From assembly GCA_003151955.1 (NCBI GenBank), contig PLZB01000003.1:1-64000 (forward strand): a DNA stretch of 64,000 nucleotides, in the 5' to 3' direction. This document shows, piece by piece, positions 1 to 8,948 of the stretch. Within the stretch, counting starts at the first letter, position 1. Every line of letters begins with the position of its first letter. The stretch comes from Acidimicrobiaceae bacterium. GTDB lineage: Bacteria; Actinomycetota; Acidimicrobiia; Acidimicrobiales; UBA8190. Made by a program: the position numbers and the translations under genes. The notes under the pieces were generated by a model, which was not told the origin of the DNA, did no database searches, and worked only from the letters and a program-made list of their open reading frames with translations.

Positions 1-1126
1 CTAAGTCAGATGCAAACCAGGCGGGACAGGTGAAGTTCCGGCCTTTGGGTTTCGGGACTCGTTGGTGGCAGCGTGGGCAGGTCGACGAGGTGCCGCGTTC
101 GTCGACGAGGATCAGGTCGATGCCGGCCAGTTCGGCTTTGTCGTGGAGCCGGCTGATGAGTTGTCCGGGCCGCCAGTTGGCGACGGCCAGGTTCTGTCTG
201 CGGCCGGAGTCTTGGGCGAGCAGCCCTCGGGGGTCTCCGACGATCAGGGTGTCGACGTGGTGGTCGACGGCGAACTCGACGACGATCTTGGCGGCTTCGT
301 GTTGGGCTTGGTTGATCCGCCGCTGGTGGCGGCCTTCCAGGGTCTTGGTCCGCTGACGGTATTTCTTCCAGCGGCGGGATCCGACCTGGCCTTTCGACGG
401 AGCCCGTCGGGCGACGGCTCGCCGTCGGGCTTTGCCGTCGGCGAGATGCAGCCTCGATTCGGCTCGTAGCGCCCGGCCCGACACGAGCAGCGCCCCGGTT
501 GAGCAGACCACGGCGTAGGGGTGGATGATTCCGAGGTCCACCCCGGCGACCTGCCCGGGTTCCCGGGTCTCGACGGGGATCTCGACGGTGACATCGACGC
601 AGAGCCGGCCGGCGTCGCACAGCAACGTCACCGATCGGACCTCGCCGGTCTGATAGGGAACCGGCCGGGTCAGACGGACCGTCAACGGGGCTGTTCCCCG
701 GGCGGTCGGGATCGAAAGTCGCAGCCCGTCGAGCCGGAACGTCCCGGCGTAGTACCGCGACGGCATCAACCACCGTTTCCGCCGAGGGAACCGAACCGAC
801 CGGTCCCCGCCCTTCCGGCCCTGGGCTGTCGACATCCAGGCGTCGCTGTACCGGCGGAGCACCGACCGGGCCCCCGTCGTCGACAGCTCCCCGAAACATC
901 CCGGCCCGGCCGCCGACAACTCCCGACACAGCTCCTGATACGACACCACCAGCGGCGCTCCCCGCCGGAGACGGACCGCGTTCAGCTCCAGGACCGCCGC
1001 CCACACATCACCACCCGACCGCAACAACCCCAGACACCGACGGCGCTGCCCTGGCGTCGTCCGCAACACAATCCGCGCCGTCCGATACACCACCCGAGGC
1101 GCACCATCATCGTATTTCCGAGGCAT
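1..1126 (-). CDS. tnpB: IS200/IS605-type TnpB (OrfB) RNA-guided nuclease/transposase, 3' end cut by window edge
   Basis: The minus frame starting at ATG 1124-1126 reads 375 codons without a stop and leaves the window. It has an N-terminal OrfB-like region, a RuvC motif GVDLGIIHPYAVV with the expected catalytic Asp near residue 197, and a C-terminal zinc-ribbon motif TSSTCPRC...FTCPAW near residues 346-370. TnpB proteins are programmable DNA nucleases carried by IS200/IS605 or IS1341-type elements. The usual ED motif reads VGDPRG here, with Gly where Glu is normal, so the relocated Glu of VDERGTS (about residue 343) may serve instead. The fourth zinc Cys appears lost (CPAW where CPxCG is expected). 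No TnpA or end sequence is visible. Confidence 0.85.
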   Translation of the reverse strand, partial: MPRKYDDGAPRVVYRTARIVLRTTPGQRRRCLGLLRSGGDVWAAVLELNAVRLRRGAPLVVSYQELCRELSAAGPGCFGELSTTGARSVLRRYSDAWMSTAQGRKGGDRSVRFPRRKRWLMPSRYYAGTFRLDGLRLSIPTARGTAPLTVRLTRPVPYQTGEVRSVTLLCDAGRLCVDVTVEIPVETREPGQVAGVDLGIIHPYAVVCSTGALLVSGRALRAESRLHLADGKARRRAVARRAPSKGQVGSRRWKKYRQRTKTLEGRHQRRINQAQHEAAKIVVEFAVDHHVDTLIVGDPRGLLAQDSGRRQNLAVANWRPGQLISRLHDKAELAGIDLILVDERGTSSTCPRCHQRVPKPKGRNFTCPAWFASDL

Positions 1127-1179
1127 CCCCCCACCCTGCCCCACGGCTGCAACACCCACGAACCACGCGGCCACGGCAC

Positions 1180-1185
1180 TAGCTT
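1180..1185 (+). promoter_or_regulatory. -10 box TAGCTT, leaderless promoter for the hydrolase gene
   Basis: TAGCTT matches the actinobacterial TANNNT -10 pattern and ends 8 bases before ATG 1194. No ribosome binding site fits between, so transcription probably starts at or next to the start codon. Confidence 0.5.
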
Positions 1186-1193
1186 CGGGACCC

Positions 1194-1937
1194 ATGACCT
1201 TCGTCCTCGTCCACGGTGGGGGGACCACGGCCCGCTTCTGGGACCGGCTCCTTCCGTTCCTGGCCGGTCCGGCCCTCGCTGTCGACCTGCCCGGCCGGGC
1301 CGGGAAGGCGGCCGATCTCGCCACGGTCACCGTCGAGGAGGAGGTGGTCTCCGTCGTCGCCGACATCGAGGGAGCCGGCCTCGAGGGTCCCCTCGTCCTG
1401 GTGGCCCACTCCTCGGGGGGCCTGGTCGTCCCGGGTGTCGTTTCAGCCCTGGGGGACCGGATCGGGGAGATCGTCCTCAACGCCGCCCTCGTCCCGAGTG
1501 AGGGGGGCTGCGGGGCCGACTGCATGGAGGAGCGCCACCGGACCGGCCTCGTCGCCGCCCTGGAGGCGGCCGGCCGGGAGGGTCGGACCATCACCCTCCC
1601 CGGTTCCCCCGTCGACCCGGAGCCTTTCCGCCACGCCTACGGGGGGGACCCCCTCGACGACGACACCCTGGCCTACGTCGTCGATCCCGTCCGTTGTGTC
1701 GCCGACACCGTCAACCACTACTTCCAACCCCTCCACTGGTCGGCCGTGGCCGGCGTTCCCGTCACCTACGTGATCAACACCCGGGACCGACCGGTGCCGA
1801 CGGCGACCCAGGAGGAGATGGCGACCCGGATCCCGCCCCGGCTCACCGTCCTCCGGGTCGACTCCGGTCACCTCCTCCCCGTCACCGACCCGGCCGGATT
1901 CGCCTCGATCCTCGCCGGCGTCGCCGGCCGGCCCTGA
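1194..1937 (+). CDS. alpha/beta hydrolase fold protein
   Basis: This 247-residue protein has an HGGG oxyanion motif at residues 7-10, a nucleophile elbow AHSSG with Ser at about residue 73, an acid segment INTRDRPVP and a terminal catalytic His in DSGHLLP. It resembles short esterase/hydrolase proteins of the RsbQ/salicylate-esterase type (family knowledge). There is no signal peptide, so it is probably cytoplasmic. The substrate cannot be told. It lies 19 bases upstream of an SDR gene and is probably cotranscribed with it. Confidence 0.8.
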   Translation: MTFVLVHGGGTTARFWDRLLPFLAGPALAVDLPGRAGKAADLATVTVEEEVVSVVADIEGAGLEGPLVLVAHSSGGLVVPGVVSALGDRIGEIVLNAALVPSEGGCGADCMEERHRTGLVAALEAAGREGRTITLPGSPVDPEPFRHAYGGDPLDDDTLAYVVDPVRCVADTVNHYFQPLHWSAVAGVPVTYVINTRDRPVPTATQEEMATRIPPRLTVLRVDSGHLLPVTDPAGFASILAGVAGRP

Positions 1938-1956
1938 ACCGAAGAAGGGACGCACG

Positions 1957-2721
1957 ATGGACCTGCGACTGGACGGCAAGGTGGCCCTCGTCACGGGGAG
2001 CTCCCGGGGGATCGGGCTCGCCATCGCGGCCCGGTTCGCCGAGGCCGGAGCCTCGGTGATGCTCTCCTCCCGGAAGGCCGAGGCCCTGGAGGAGGCCGCC
2101 GGTTCCCTGGCCGGCCGGGGCGGCGAGGTGGCCTGGGAGGTGGCCAACGCCGGGGACCCGGCCCAGGCCGAGGCCTGTGTGGGGGCGACGGTTGAGCGGT
2201 TCGGCTCCCTCGACATCCTCGTCAACAACGCCGCCACCAACCCCTACTACGGCCGGATGATCGAGATCGACGTTCCCCGGGCCACCAAGACGACCGAGGT
2301 CAACCAGCTGGCCATCCTGACCTGGACCCAGGCCGCCTGGCGGTCCTCGATGGAGGAGCGAGGGGGCTCGGTCCTGAACATCGCCTCCATCGGGGGCCTT
2401 GCCGTCGAGCCGGGGATCGGCTGGTACAACGTCACGAAGGCCGCCGTCATCCACACGACCCGGCAACTGGCCTATGAGCTCGGGCCCGGGGTCCGGGTCA
2501 ACGCCCTCGCCCCCGGCCTGGTCAAGACCCTTTTTGCCAGGGAGCTCTGGGAGACCCACGGGGAGGCGGTGGCGGCCCGACTCCCCCTGGGGCGGATCGG
2601 GGAGCCCGAGGACATCGCCGCCGCCGCCCTCTTCCTCTCCTCGGAGGCGGCCTCCTGGATCACGGGCCAGACCCTGGTCGTCGACGGGGGGGCCATGTCG
2701 ATGCCCTCGGGGGGTACCTGA
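1957..2721 (+). CDS. short-chain dehydrogenase/reductase (SDR family)
   Basis: This is a classical SDR of 254 residues. It has the cofactor motif TGSSRGIG near residues 13-20, a VNNAAT segment replacing the usual NNAG, a serine in LNIASIGG and the catalytic pair in YNVTK. The C-terminal GQTLVVDGG is typical of the FabG/glucose-dehydrogenase branch. An Arg after the glycine motif (SSRK) favours NADP(H). It follows the hydrolase and precedes a TetR regulator, a common context for small-molecule or lipid catabolism, but the substrate is unknown. Confidence 0.88.
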   Translation: MDLRLDGKVALVTGSSRGIGLAIAARFAEAGASVMLSSRKAEALEEAAGSLAGRGGEVAWEVANAGDPAQAEACVGATVERFGSLDILVNNAATNPYYGRMIEIDVPRATKTTEVNQLAILTWTQAAWRSSMEERGGSVLNIASIGGLAVEPGIGWYNVTKAAVIHTTRQLAYELGPGVRVNALAPGLVKTLFARELWETHGEAVAARLPLGRIGEPEDIAAAALFLSSEAASWITGQTLVVDGGAMSMPSGGT

Positions 2722-2749
2722 ACCTGCCGCCGATCCGACAGGCCCGGGT

Positions 2750-2755
2750 TATCCT
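2750..2755 (+). promoter_or_regulatory. -10 box TATCCT, leaderless promoter for the TetR gene
   Basis: TATCCT is followed by 7 bases and GTG 2763-2765. This spacing fits leaderless initiation and favours GTG 2763 over the in-frame GTG at 2757. Confidence 0.5.
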
Positions 2756-2762
2756 TGTGGGG

Positions 2763-3530
2763 GTGGACCGCAGTGGAGCTCCAGCTGATGCGGCCAGGGT
2801 GACGCCGCAGGGCGGCCGGCGCTACCGGGGCCAGTCCCCCGACGAGCGCCGGGCCGAGCGCCGTCGGCGACTCCTCGACGCCGCCCTCGAGCTCTTCGGG
2901 ACCATCGGCTACGGGGCCAGTTCCATCGAGATGGTCTGCGCCACGGCCGGGGTGACGGCCCGGCACTTCTACGAGCACTTCGAGGGTCGGGAGGCCCTGA
3001 TGATCGCCCTCTTCGACGAGGAGAACGCCCAGGTCATCGAGGCCGTGATCAGCAGCGCCGTCGCCGCCGACCCCGATCTCGATTCCCGGATCGACGCCGG
3101 GGTGGCCGCCTTCATGCACGGGATGCTCGACGACCCCCGCCGGGCCCGGGTCCTCTGCCTCGAGTGTGTCGGGGTCAGCCCCGAGGTGGAACAGCGGCGT
3201 CGGGCCGGTCTCCACACCTACGCCAATTTCGTCTCGGCCCAGGCGGGCCGACTCACGGGGGACGGGTCGGCTCCCCCCAGCAGCTTCGACCTCCTCTCCC
3301 TGGCCCTGGTGGGGGGGACGAACGAGCTGATCGTGGAGTGGCTGAGCGGTGACCTCCACCCCTCCATCTCGGTCCTCATCGGTGAGGTCTCCGCCTTCTT
3401 CCGGGCCGCCGGCCAGGTGGCCTCCGACCGCTGGGGGGACGAGCCCGCTCCGAGCCTCGAGGCCCTGGAGCTCGGGATCGACCTCGGGAGTCCGGACGGG
3501 GCGGAGCCCGATGGGGACGGGAAGGCCTGA
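2763..3530 (+). CDS. TetR/AcrR-family transcriptional regulator
   Basis: The protein has about 255 residues. After a basic lead-in (RRAERRRRLL) comes a TetR helix-turn-helix, with LFGTIGYGASSIEMV and the recognition helix VTARHFYEHF at roughly residues 45-75. The C-terminal ligand domain is unassigned. The start is uncertain: GTG 2757 is also in frame, but GTG 2763 sits 7 bases after a -10-like TATCCT. It probably controls the upstream hydrolase/SDR pair or itself. I see no clear palindromic operator in the 41-base gap. Confidence 0.85.
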   Translation: MDRSGAPADAARVTPQGGRRYRGQSPDERRAERRRRLLDAALELFGTIGYGASSIEMVCATAGVTARHFYEHFEGREALMIALFDEENAQVIEAVISSAVAADPDLDSRIDAGVAAFMHGMLDDPRRARVLCLECVGVSPEVEQRRRAGLHTYANFVSAQAGRLTGDGSAPPSSFDLLSLALVGGTNELIVEWLSGDLHPSISVLIGEVSAFFRAAGQVASDRWGDEPAPSLEALELGIDLGSPDGAEPDGDGKA

Positions 3531-3590
3531 GGAGACCGGGCCGGGGCATCTCCCGGGGACTTCCCGGGGAGGCGCTCCCACCGGCGACCG

Positions 3591-4317
3591 TCAGGTGGCG
3601 TCGAGGTTGATGACCATGGGGGAGGCGATCACGTGCTCGTTCTCCTCCACCCGGCGGACCGAGGTCCCGAGGCAGAGGAACTCGACGGCGTGCTGGCCCC
3701 AGACCCGGGTGCTCTCGGTGACCCGGACCCCGACGACGCCGATGGCCTGGGCCCGCTCGGCCTCGGCCTGCATCCGGGCCATGGCGATCTCCCGGGCGTC
3801 GTAGGTGGCCTGGGTGAAGTTGGGGAGCTCGACGTTCTGGCCTTGCTGACGGAGCATCTGGCGGAAGCTCTGGTGGACGAACTGGACGGGGACGTAGCCG
3901 GCCTTCCGGAGCTTCCAGAAGTCCTGACCGGAGAGATCCGAGGTGAAGGTCCGGCCGGCCGGGGTCCGCCAGGCCGTCCCGTTCTCCCGGGCCCGGACGA
4001 CGGTCCCGACGGCGACGAAGTCGAGGAGGTCCCCGTAGCCCTCGTTCTGCTGGATCTCGAGCCGGGCCCCGACGATGCCGTCGGCCCCGAGGGCGTCGGC
4101 CTCGGCCTGCATCCGGAACATGGCGAGCTCCCGGGCGTTGTACATCGCCGCGGTGATCTGATTGGAAGCCGACGTGGTAGACGGAGCTCCCCATGACGAG
4201 GCCCAGGGGCTCGAAGCCGGCGTCCCGGACCAGGAGGAACTCGTCGACGGAGAGGTCGCTCGTGAAGAGCTTGGCCCCTCCGGGGGCGTTGGCCGAGGAG
4301 GCCTGGCGGCGGGCCAT
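3591..4317 (-). pseudogene. YbjQ/heavy-metal-binding-domain-like protein, frameshifted
   Basis: Two reading frames together encode one protein with two related modules. Each has a TSDLS...F...AGF/Y segment followed by a YNARELAM or YDAREIAM helix and an ALGADGIVGARL-type strand, typical of the YbjQ (DUF74-like) family. The first frame (from ATG 4317) reaches YHVGFQ, and the second takes over at QITAAMYNAREL near position 4160. One extra base, or two missing, explains the shift. Family members usually have about ten more residues here, so a small deletion is also likely. It could be a true pseudogene or a sequencing error. Confidence 0.7.
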
Positions 4318-4453
4318 GGCGGCCTGGGTCAGGTTGGAGGGTGGGCTGGGCTGGGTCGTGGGCGTCCACGTCCTTCTCGATCGGGGCCAGTCGGTCCGAC
4401 CCTGTTCTCACACTCTGCCCGCCGTCCGGGGTGCCTGTCGGGAGGCCGGGCGG

Positions 4454-4459
4454 TAACCT
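4454..4459 (+). promoter_or_regulatory. -10 box TAACCT, leaderless promoter
   Basis: TAACCT ends 8 bases before ATG 4468 and no Shine-Dalgarno sequence intervenes, so a leaderless mRNA is likely. Confidence 0.5.
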
Positions 4460-4467
4460 CCGGGGCC

Positions 4468-5055
4468 ATGGAGATCGCCGTGGTCGGGACCGGGTTCATC
4501 GGGGGGATCTTGGGCCGAGCCCTGGCCCGAGCCGGCCAGGAAGTCACCTTCGGGTCACGGCAGGCGGGGGAGGGCGGGGGCGAAGTGGCGGGGGAGACCC
4601 CGGCCCGGGTCGCTCCGGTCGGTGAGGCCCTGGCCGGCGCCGAGGTCGTCATCCTGGCCCTTCCCGGCGCGGCGGTGGGGGAGCTCACCGCCGAGTTCGG
4701 CGACGTCCTGGCCGGAAAGCTCGTCATCGACGCCACCAACCGGATGGGGCAGCCGGTGGCGAACAGCCGGGCGGCTCTCCCGCAATCCGTCCGCTACGCC
4801 CGGGCCTTCAACACCCTCGGGGGGGAGAACATGGCCGACCCGGTCTTCGCCGACGGTCCCGCCGACATGTTCTTCTCCGCCCCGGTCTTCGACCGGTCCG
4901 TCCTCGAGACCATCATCGAGGCGGTCGGGCTCCGTCCCGTCTTCGTCGGGGAGGACAAGGAGGACCTGATCGACGCCCTCTTCCTCCTCTGGGTCGAGCT
5001 CGCCATGCGGCAGGGCCGGGGACGGCGGCTCGCCCTCCGGCTACTCGAGGGCTGA
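4468..5055 (+). CDS. NADPH-dependent F420 reductase-like protein
   Basis: This 195-residue Rossmann protein begins MEIAVVGTGFIGGILGRALA, a dinucleotide-binding GxGxxG motif, and continues with VTFGSR (NADP-type loop), VVILALPGAAV and a central AFNTLGGENM segment. These features match the F420-dependent NADP reductase / YfiQ-type reductase family, which moves hydride between NADP(H) and F420 or another acceptor. The physiological partner is not shown by the sequence. ATG 4468 is preferred because the Rossmann strand starts there. The 3' end overlaps convergent menE by 15 bases. Confidence 0.8.
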   Translation: MEIAVVGTGFIGGILGRALARAGQEVTFGSRQAGEGGGEVAGETPARVAPVGEALAGAEVVILALPGAAVGELTAEFGDVLAGKLVIDATNRMGQPVANSRAALPQSVRYARAFNTLGGENMADPVFADGPADMFFSAPVFDRSVLETIIEAVGLRPVFVGEDKEDLIDALFLLWVELAMRQGRGRRLALRLLEG

Positions 5056-6216
5056 GGGACCGGGGGCCAGCCGGCTCCGGTCGAGCTTCCCCCCGGGGAG
5101 CCGGGGGAGGGCCCCGAGGAGGACCAGCCGGCGGGGGGCGGCCCAGCCCGGGAGCTCCTCGACCAGGGCCTCCCGGAGCCCCCCGAGCGTCGGCGGGTCG
5201 GCGGGGTCGGCGGGGACGGCGTAGGCGACGACGAGCTGGCCCCAGTCGGGATCGGGAACCCCGGCCACGGCCACCTCGGCCAGGGTCGGCCGTCCGGTCG
5301 GGCCTCTGAGTCCGGCCAGGAGGGCCTCGACGGCGGCGGGCCAGACCTTCTCCCCCCCGGTCACGATGACCTCGGCTATCCGGCCGGCGACGGTGAGCCG
5401 ACCGGTGGGGTCGAGGGCGCCGGCGTCGCCGGTGGGGAACCAGCCCCCGGGGAGCCGGGGGTCGGTCCCGTCCCGGTAGCACCGCAGCAGCATCGGGGCC
5501 CGGATCAGGATCTCTCCCTCGGCCCCGGACCCGTGGCCGTCGCCCATGGCGAGCTCGACCCCCTCGAGGGGGAGGCCGTCGTAGACGATGCCACTCCCGG
5601 TCTCGGTCATCCCGTAGGTGGCAATGGCGTTGGGGGGCGGATCGGCCGGGGGGGCGGCCCCCCCGAGCAGGATCAGCCGGAAGAGGCTGGGGTCGATCTT
5701 CCGGACCGCGGCGGTGACGAGGGAGACGAGGGTCGCTCCCCTGTCCCGGGCGGCGGCCTCGACGGCGGGGGGGTCCATGCCGGGATGGATCTCGACCGGC
5801 GTCCCGGTGAGCAGTGCCCGGGTGACGACCGAGAGGCCCCCGATGTGGGCCAGGGGGAGGCAGGCCAGCCAGCGGTCCCGGTCGGAGTCGACGGCGAGCC
5901 GGGCGGAGGTGGCCCGGGCCGAGGCCTCGACGGCAGCGTGGCTGAGGAGGACCCCCCGGGGGAGGCCGGTGGAGCCGGAGGTGGCCACGAGGAGGGCGTC
6001 GCCCGGTTCGGAGGGGAGGCCGCCCTCGAGGGTCCGGCGGTCCCCGTCGGGACCGATGAGAGCCCCGGGCCGGAGGGCGGCGAGGAGGTCCCGGGCGGGG
6101 CCGGGGGGGAGCCGGGGGTCAAGGGGGGCGGCGGTGTCGCCGGCATCCCAGACCCGGCGGAGGGCCTCGAGGAAGGGGGGACCCCGGGGGAGGTCGAGGG
6201 CGACGACGGTGGGCAC
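5041..6216 (-). CDS. menE: o-succinylbenzoate--CoA ligase (MenE)
   Basis: This 391-residue ANL-superfamily enzyme is shorter than most acyl-CoA ligases, as MenE usually is. Visible motifs are the P-loop-like [31 protein letters not shown], the hinge region [12 protein letters not shown] with [23 protein letters not shown], and a C-terminal catalytic lysine in [10 protein letters not shown]. It activates o-succinylbenzoate with ATP and CoA before MenB acts. Its divergent neighbour is menB, and menA, menH and menD follow, which supports the call. The start is GTG, 8 bases after a -10-like TACGCT. Confidence 0.93.
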   Translation of the reverse strand: MPTVVALDLPRGPPFLEALRRVWDAGDTAAPLDPRLPPGPARDLLAALRPGALIGPDGDRRTLEGGLPSEPGDALLVATSGSTGLPRGVLLSHAAVEASARATSARLAVDSDRDRWLACLPLAHIGGLSVVTRALLTGTPVEIHPGMDPPAVEAAARDRGATLVSLVTAAVRKIDPSLFRLILLGGAAPPADPPPNAIATYGMTETGSGIVYDGLPLEGVELAMGDGHGSGAEGEILIRAPMLLRCYRDGTDPRLPGGWFPTGDAGALDPTGRLTVAGRIAEVIVTGGEKVWPAAVEALLAGLRGPTGRPTLAEVAVAGVPDPDWGQLVVAYAVPADPADPPTLGGLREALVEELPGWAAPRRLVLLGALPRLPGGKLDRSRLAPGPSALE

Positions 6217-6222
6217 CGCCAG

Positions 6223-6230
6223 GTAGCGTA
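6223..6230. promoter_or_regulatory. overlapping divergent -10 boxes of menE and menB
   Basis: Reading minus, TACGCT (6230-6225) lies 8 bases before the menE GTG start, consistent with a leaderless transcript. Reading plus, TAGCGT (6223-6228) could serve menB with a leader of about 29 bases. The two boxes overlap, so the promoters probably compete. Confidence 0.4.
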
Positions 6231-6241
6231 GGTGACCCTAC

Positions 6242-6253
6242 GAGTGATCACTC
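6242..6253. promoter_or_regulatory. perfect 12-bp palindrome between menE and menB, possible operator
   Basis: GAGTGATCACTC is a perfect inverted repeat just downstream of the overlapping divergent promoters. Its form resembles operators of TetR-family regulators (family knowledge). The regulator is unknown. Confidence 0.45.
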
Positions 6254-6263
6254 AAACGATGGA

Positions 6264-7169
6264 GTGGATGGTCAGATGGTTGCTGAGTCCCTCATGGGTC
6301 CCCCGGTCGACCCGATCGCCGAGCTCCGGGGGCTCCCCGCCCCGGCCTGGGAGTCCCGGGGGGAGTTCGGGGACATCCGGTTCGAGGTGGCCGAGGGGAT
6401 CGCCCGGCTCACGATCTGCCGGCCGGAGGTCCGCAACGCCTTCCGGCCCCAGACCCTCTTCGAGCTGGCCGAAGCCTTCGAGCTCTCCCGGGACGACCCC
6501 GAGGTGGGGGCGATCATCCTGACGGGAGAGGGACCCGACGCCTTCTGCTCGGGGGGGGACCAGAAGATCCGGGGGGACGACGGCTACATCGGGGACGACG
6601 CCGTCGCCGCCCGGGGGATCGGCCGGCTGAACGTCCTCGACCTCCAGATCCAGATCCGGCGGCTCCCGAAGCCGGTCGTGGCCCAGGTGGCGGGCTACGC
6701 CATCGGGGGGGGCCACATCCTCCACCTCGTCTGCGACCTCACCATCGCGGCGGAGAACGCCCGGTTCGGCCAGACGGGTCCCCTGGTGGGGAGCTTCGAC
6801 GGGGGCTTCGGCTCGGGGCTCCTGGCCCGGACGATCGGGGTGAAGCGGGCCAAGGAGATCTGGTTCCTCTGCCGCCAGTACGGGGCCAACCAGGCCCTCG
6901 ACTGGGGGCTCGTGAACGCCGTCGTCCCCCTGGAGGAGCTCGAGGCCGAGACGGTGGCCTGGTGCCGGCGGATGCTCAAGCTCTCGCCCATCGCGCTGCG
7001 GATGCTGAAGGGGGGGTTCAACGCCGCCGAGGACGGCCTGGCCGGGGTCCAGCAGCTGGCCGGGGACGCCACGATGCTCTTCTACATGACCGAGGAGGGC
7101 CAGGAGGGCCGGAACGCCTACGTCGAGCACCGGGAGCCGGACTTCTCGAAGTTCCCCCGCCGCCCGTGA
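6264..7169 (+). CDS. menB: 1,4-dihydroxy-2-naphthoyl-CoA synthase (MenB)
   Basis: This crotonase-fold enzyme of 301 residues closes the naphthoate ring of o-succinylbenzoyl-CoA. It has the oxyanion-hole segment [14 protein letters not shown], the MenB-specific [15 protein letters not shown] with its catalytic Asp/Ser region, and the highly characteristic C-terminus [20 protein letters not shown]. It starts at GTG 6264; ATG 6276 is an in-frame alternative. The stop overlaps the menA start as GTGA. Confidence 0.95.
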   Translation: MDGQMVAESLMGPPVDPIAELRGLPAPAWESRGEFGDIRFEVAEGIARLTICRPEVRNAFRPQTLFELAEAFELSRDDPEVGAIILTGEGPDAFCSGGDQKIRGDDGYIGDDAVAARGIGRLNVLDLQIQIRRLPKPVVAQVAGYAIGGGHILHLVCDLTIAAENARFGQTGPLVGSFDGGFGSGLLARTIGVKRAKEIWFLCRQYGANQALDWGLVNAVVPLEELEAETVAWCRRMLKLSPIALRMLKGGFNAAEDGLAGVQQLAGDATMLFYMTEEGQEGRNAYVEHREPDFSKFPRRP

Positions 7170-8185
7170 CCGACCCCTCCGCTGGGGGGGACGGTGCCGG
7201 CCCGGGGCCTTCCCAGGGCCTCCCGCCGGGTCCGGTGATGCGGTGGGTCCTGGGGGCCCGTCCGCGGACGCTCCCGGCGGCGGTGGTGCCGGTGGCGGTG
7301 GGGACGGCGGTGGCCTGGTGGGCCTGGCGGACGCAGGCGCCCCACTTCTTCCACTGCCCACTCGACGGCTGCCCACCCTCACTCCTGGCCCGGTTCCCGC
7401 ACGGAGTGGTGTGGGGCCATGCCCTCCTGGCCCTGGTCGTGGCCCTCTTCCTCCAGATCGGGACGAACTACGCCAACGACTACTCGGACGGGGTGAAGGG
7501 GACCGACGCCGACCGGGTCGGGCCGCTCCGGCTGGTGGGCTCGGGGCTGGTCCCGGCCCGGCAGGTGAGGGCGGCGGCCTGGACGGCCTTCGGGGTGGCC
7601 GGGCTGGCCGGGCTGATGCTGGCCGCTGAGACCAACGAGTGGCTCGTCGTCGTCGGGGCCGCGGCGGTGGCGGCCGGCTGGCTCTACACCGGAGGGCCGA
7701 AGCCCTACGGCTACCTCGGGCTGGGGGAGGCCTTCGTCTTCGTCTTCTTCGGGCTCGTCGCCACCGTCGGGACGATCTATGTCACCGTCGGGACGTTCCC
7801 GGCGGCGGGGATCCTGGCCGGGGTGGCCGTCGGGCTCCTGGCCACGGCCCTCCTCGAGGCGAACAACCTCCGGGACATCGCCGGGGACACCGAGGCCGGG
7901 AAGAAGACCCTCGCCGTCCGGCTCGGCCGGGACCGGGCCGGCTGGCTCTACGTCGGGTCCCTCGTCGGGGTGGTCCTCGCCGTTCTCCTCCTGACCGGGA
8001 TCTGGGACCGGTGGGCCGCCGTCGCCCTCCTGGCCGCCCCCCTGGCCCGGCGACCGGTCGACCTGGCCCGGTCCGAGTCGGAGGGCCGGGACCTCCTCCC
8101 CATGCTGGCGACGACGGCCCGGGTCCAACTGGTGGCCGGCGGCCTCCTGACGGCGGCTTTCGTCCTCGGGGGGGCCATCCGGTGA
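7166..8185 (+). CDS. menA: 1,4-dihydroxy-2-naphthoate polyprenyltransferase (MenA)
   Basis: This integral membrane UbiA-family prenyltransferase (about 339 residues) adds the isoprenoid tail to DHNA. The first Asp-rich motif is in [15 protein letters not shown] and the second in [18 protein letters not shown]. Several hydrophobic helices follow, such as [13 protein letters not shown] and [16 protein letters not shown]. The start is taken as GTG 7166, overlapping the menB stop; GTG 7235 or ATG 7238 ([15 protein letters not shown]) may be the true start, because the family usually begins near that point. Confidence 0.93.
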   Translation: MTDPSAGGDGAGPGPSQGLPPGPVMRWVLGARPRTLPAAVVPVAVGTAVAWWAWRTQAPHFFHCPLDGCPPSLLARFPHGVVWGHALLALVVALFLQIGTNYANDYSDGVKGTDADRVGPLRLVGSGLVPARQVRAAAWTAFGVAGLAGLMLAAETNEWLVVVGAAAVAAGWLYTGGPKPYGYLGLGEAFVFVFFGLVATVGTIYVTVGTFPAAGILAGVAVGLLATALLEANNLRDIAGDTEAGKKTLAVRLGRDRAGWLYVGSLVGVVLAVLLLTGIWDRWAAVALLAAPLARRPVDLARSESEGRDLLPMLATTARVQLVAGGLLTAAFVLGGAIR

Positions 8186-8187
8186 GC

Positions 8188-8943
8188 TCAGGGGGCCAGG
8201 AAGGCCTCGACGAGGCGGGCGGTGAGGGCGGGGCGCTCCAGCTGGCAGGCGTGGCCGGCGCCGGGGACGAGGCTGAAGCGGGCGTTGGGGCCGATGGCGG
8301 GGGCCATGACCCGGGCCGTCTCCCCGAAGCGGAGGTCGAGGACGCCGGCCAGGAGGAGTACGGGCATGGCCAGCTCGGGGAGCCGGTCCCAGAGGGGATC
8401 CTGGCTGCCCGTCCCGCAGAGCCGGAGCGAGGAGGCCAGACCCCCGGCGGTGTTCCTCCGGCGGCCCTCGAGACCGGCCGCCCCGGCCGGGAGGGACCGG
8501 AAGAGGGGACCGGCCAGCCAGCGGTCGAGGAAGGGCTCGAGGCCCCCGGTCTCCAGTTCGAGGGCCAACGCCTCGTCGGCCTCCCGCCGCTGGGCCCGGG
8601 CCCCGGGGTCGACGATCCCGGCGGTCGCGCCCACCAGGACGAGCCTCCGGACGAGGTCGGGCCGGTCGAGGGCCAGGTGGAGGGCAACCCGGCCCCCGAG
8701 GGAGTAGCCGAGGTAGTCGGCGACACCGCCGGCCCCGCCCAGGAGCCGGGCCGTCCCGGGGAGGTCGGCCCGGACGGCGTCGGATCCCCCGTGGCCGGGG
8801 AGGTCGAGGGCGAGGACCTCGTGGGAGCCGGCCAGGATGGTGCCGAAGGGGCCCCAACCGGCACTGTTCTGGGTGAAGCCGTGGGCGAGGACCAGCCGGG
8901 ACCCGGACCCGGTGACAACCGTGGCGAGCTCGTCGGGGGGCAC
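8188..8943 (-). CDS. menH: 2-succinyl-6-hydroxy-2,4-cyclohexadiene-1-carboxylate synthase-like hydrolase (MenH)
   Basis: This 251-residue alpha/beta hydrolase has HGFTQNSAGW near the N-terminus, LDLPGHGGSD, the nucleophile elbow GYSLGGR and a terminal His in PGAGHACQLE. All are typical of MenH, which eliminates pyruvate from the MenD product. Its position between menA and divergent menD supports the name over a generic hydrolase. GTG start 8943 lies 8 bases after a -10-like TACGCT that sits inside menD. Confidence 0.88.
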   Translation of the reverse strand: MPPDELATVVTGSGSRLVLAHGFTQNSAGWGPFGTILAGSHEVLALDLPGHGGSDAVRADLPGTARLLGGAGGVADYLGYSLGGRVALHLALDRPDLVRRLVLVGATAGIVDPGARAQRREADEALALELETGGLEPFLDRWLAGPLFRSLPAGAAGLEGRRRNTAGGLASSLRLCGTGSQDPLWDRLPELAMPVLLLAGVLDLRFGETARVMAPAIGPNARFSLVPGAGHACQLERPALTARLVEAFLAP

Positions 8944-8948
8944 GGCCG

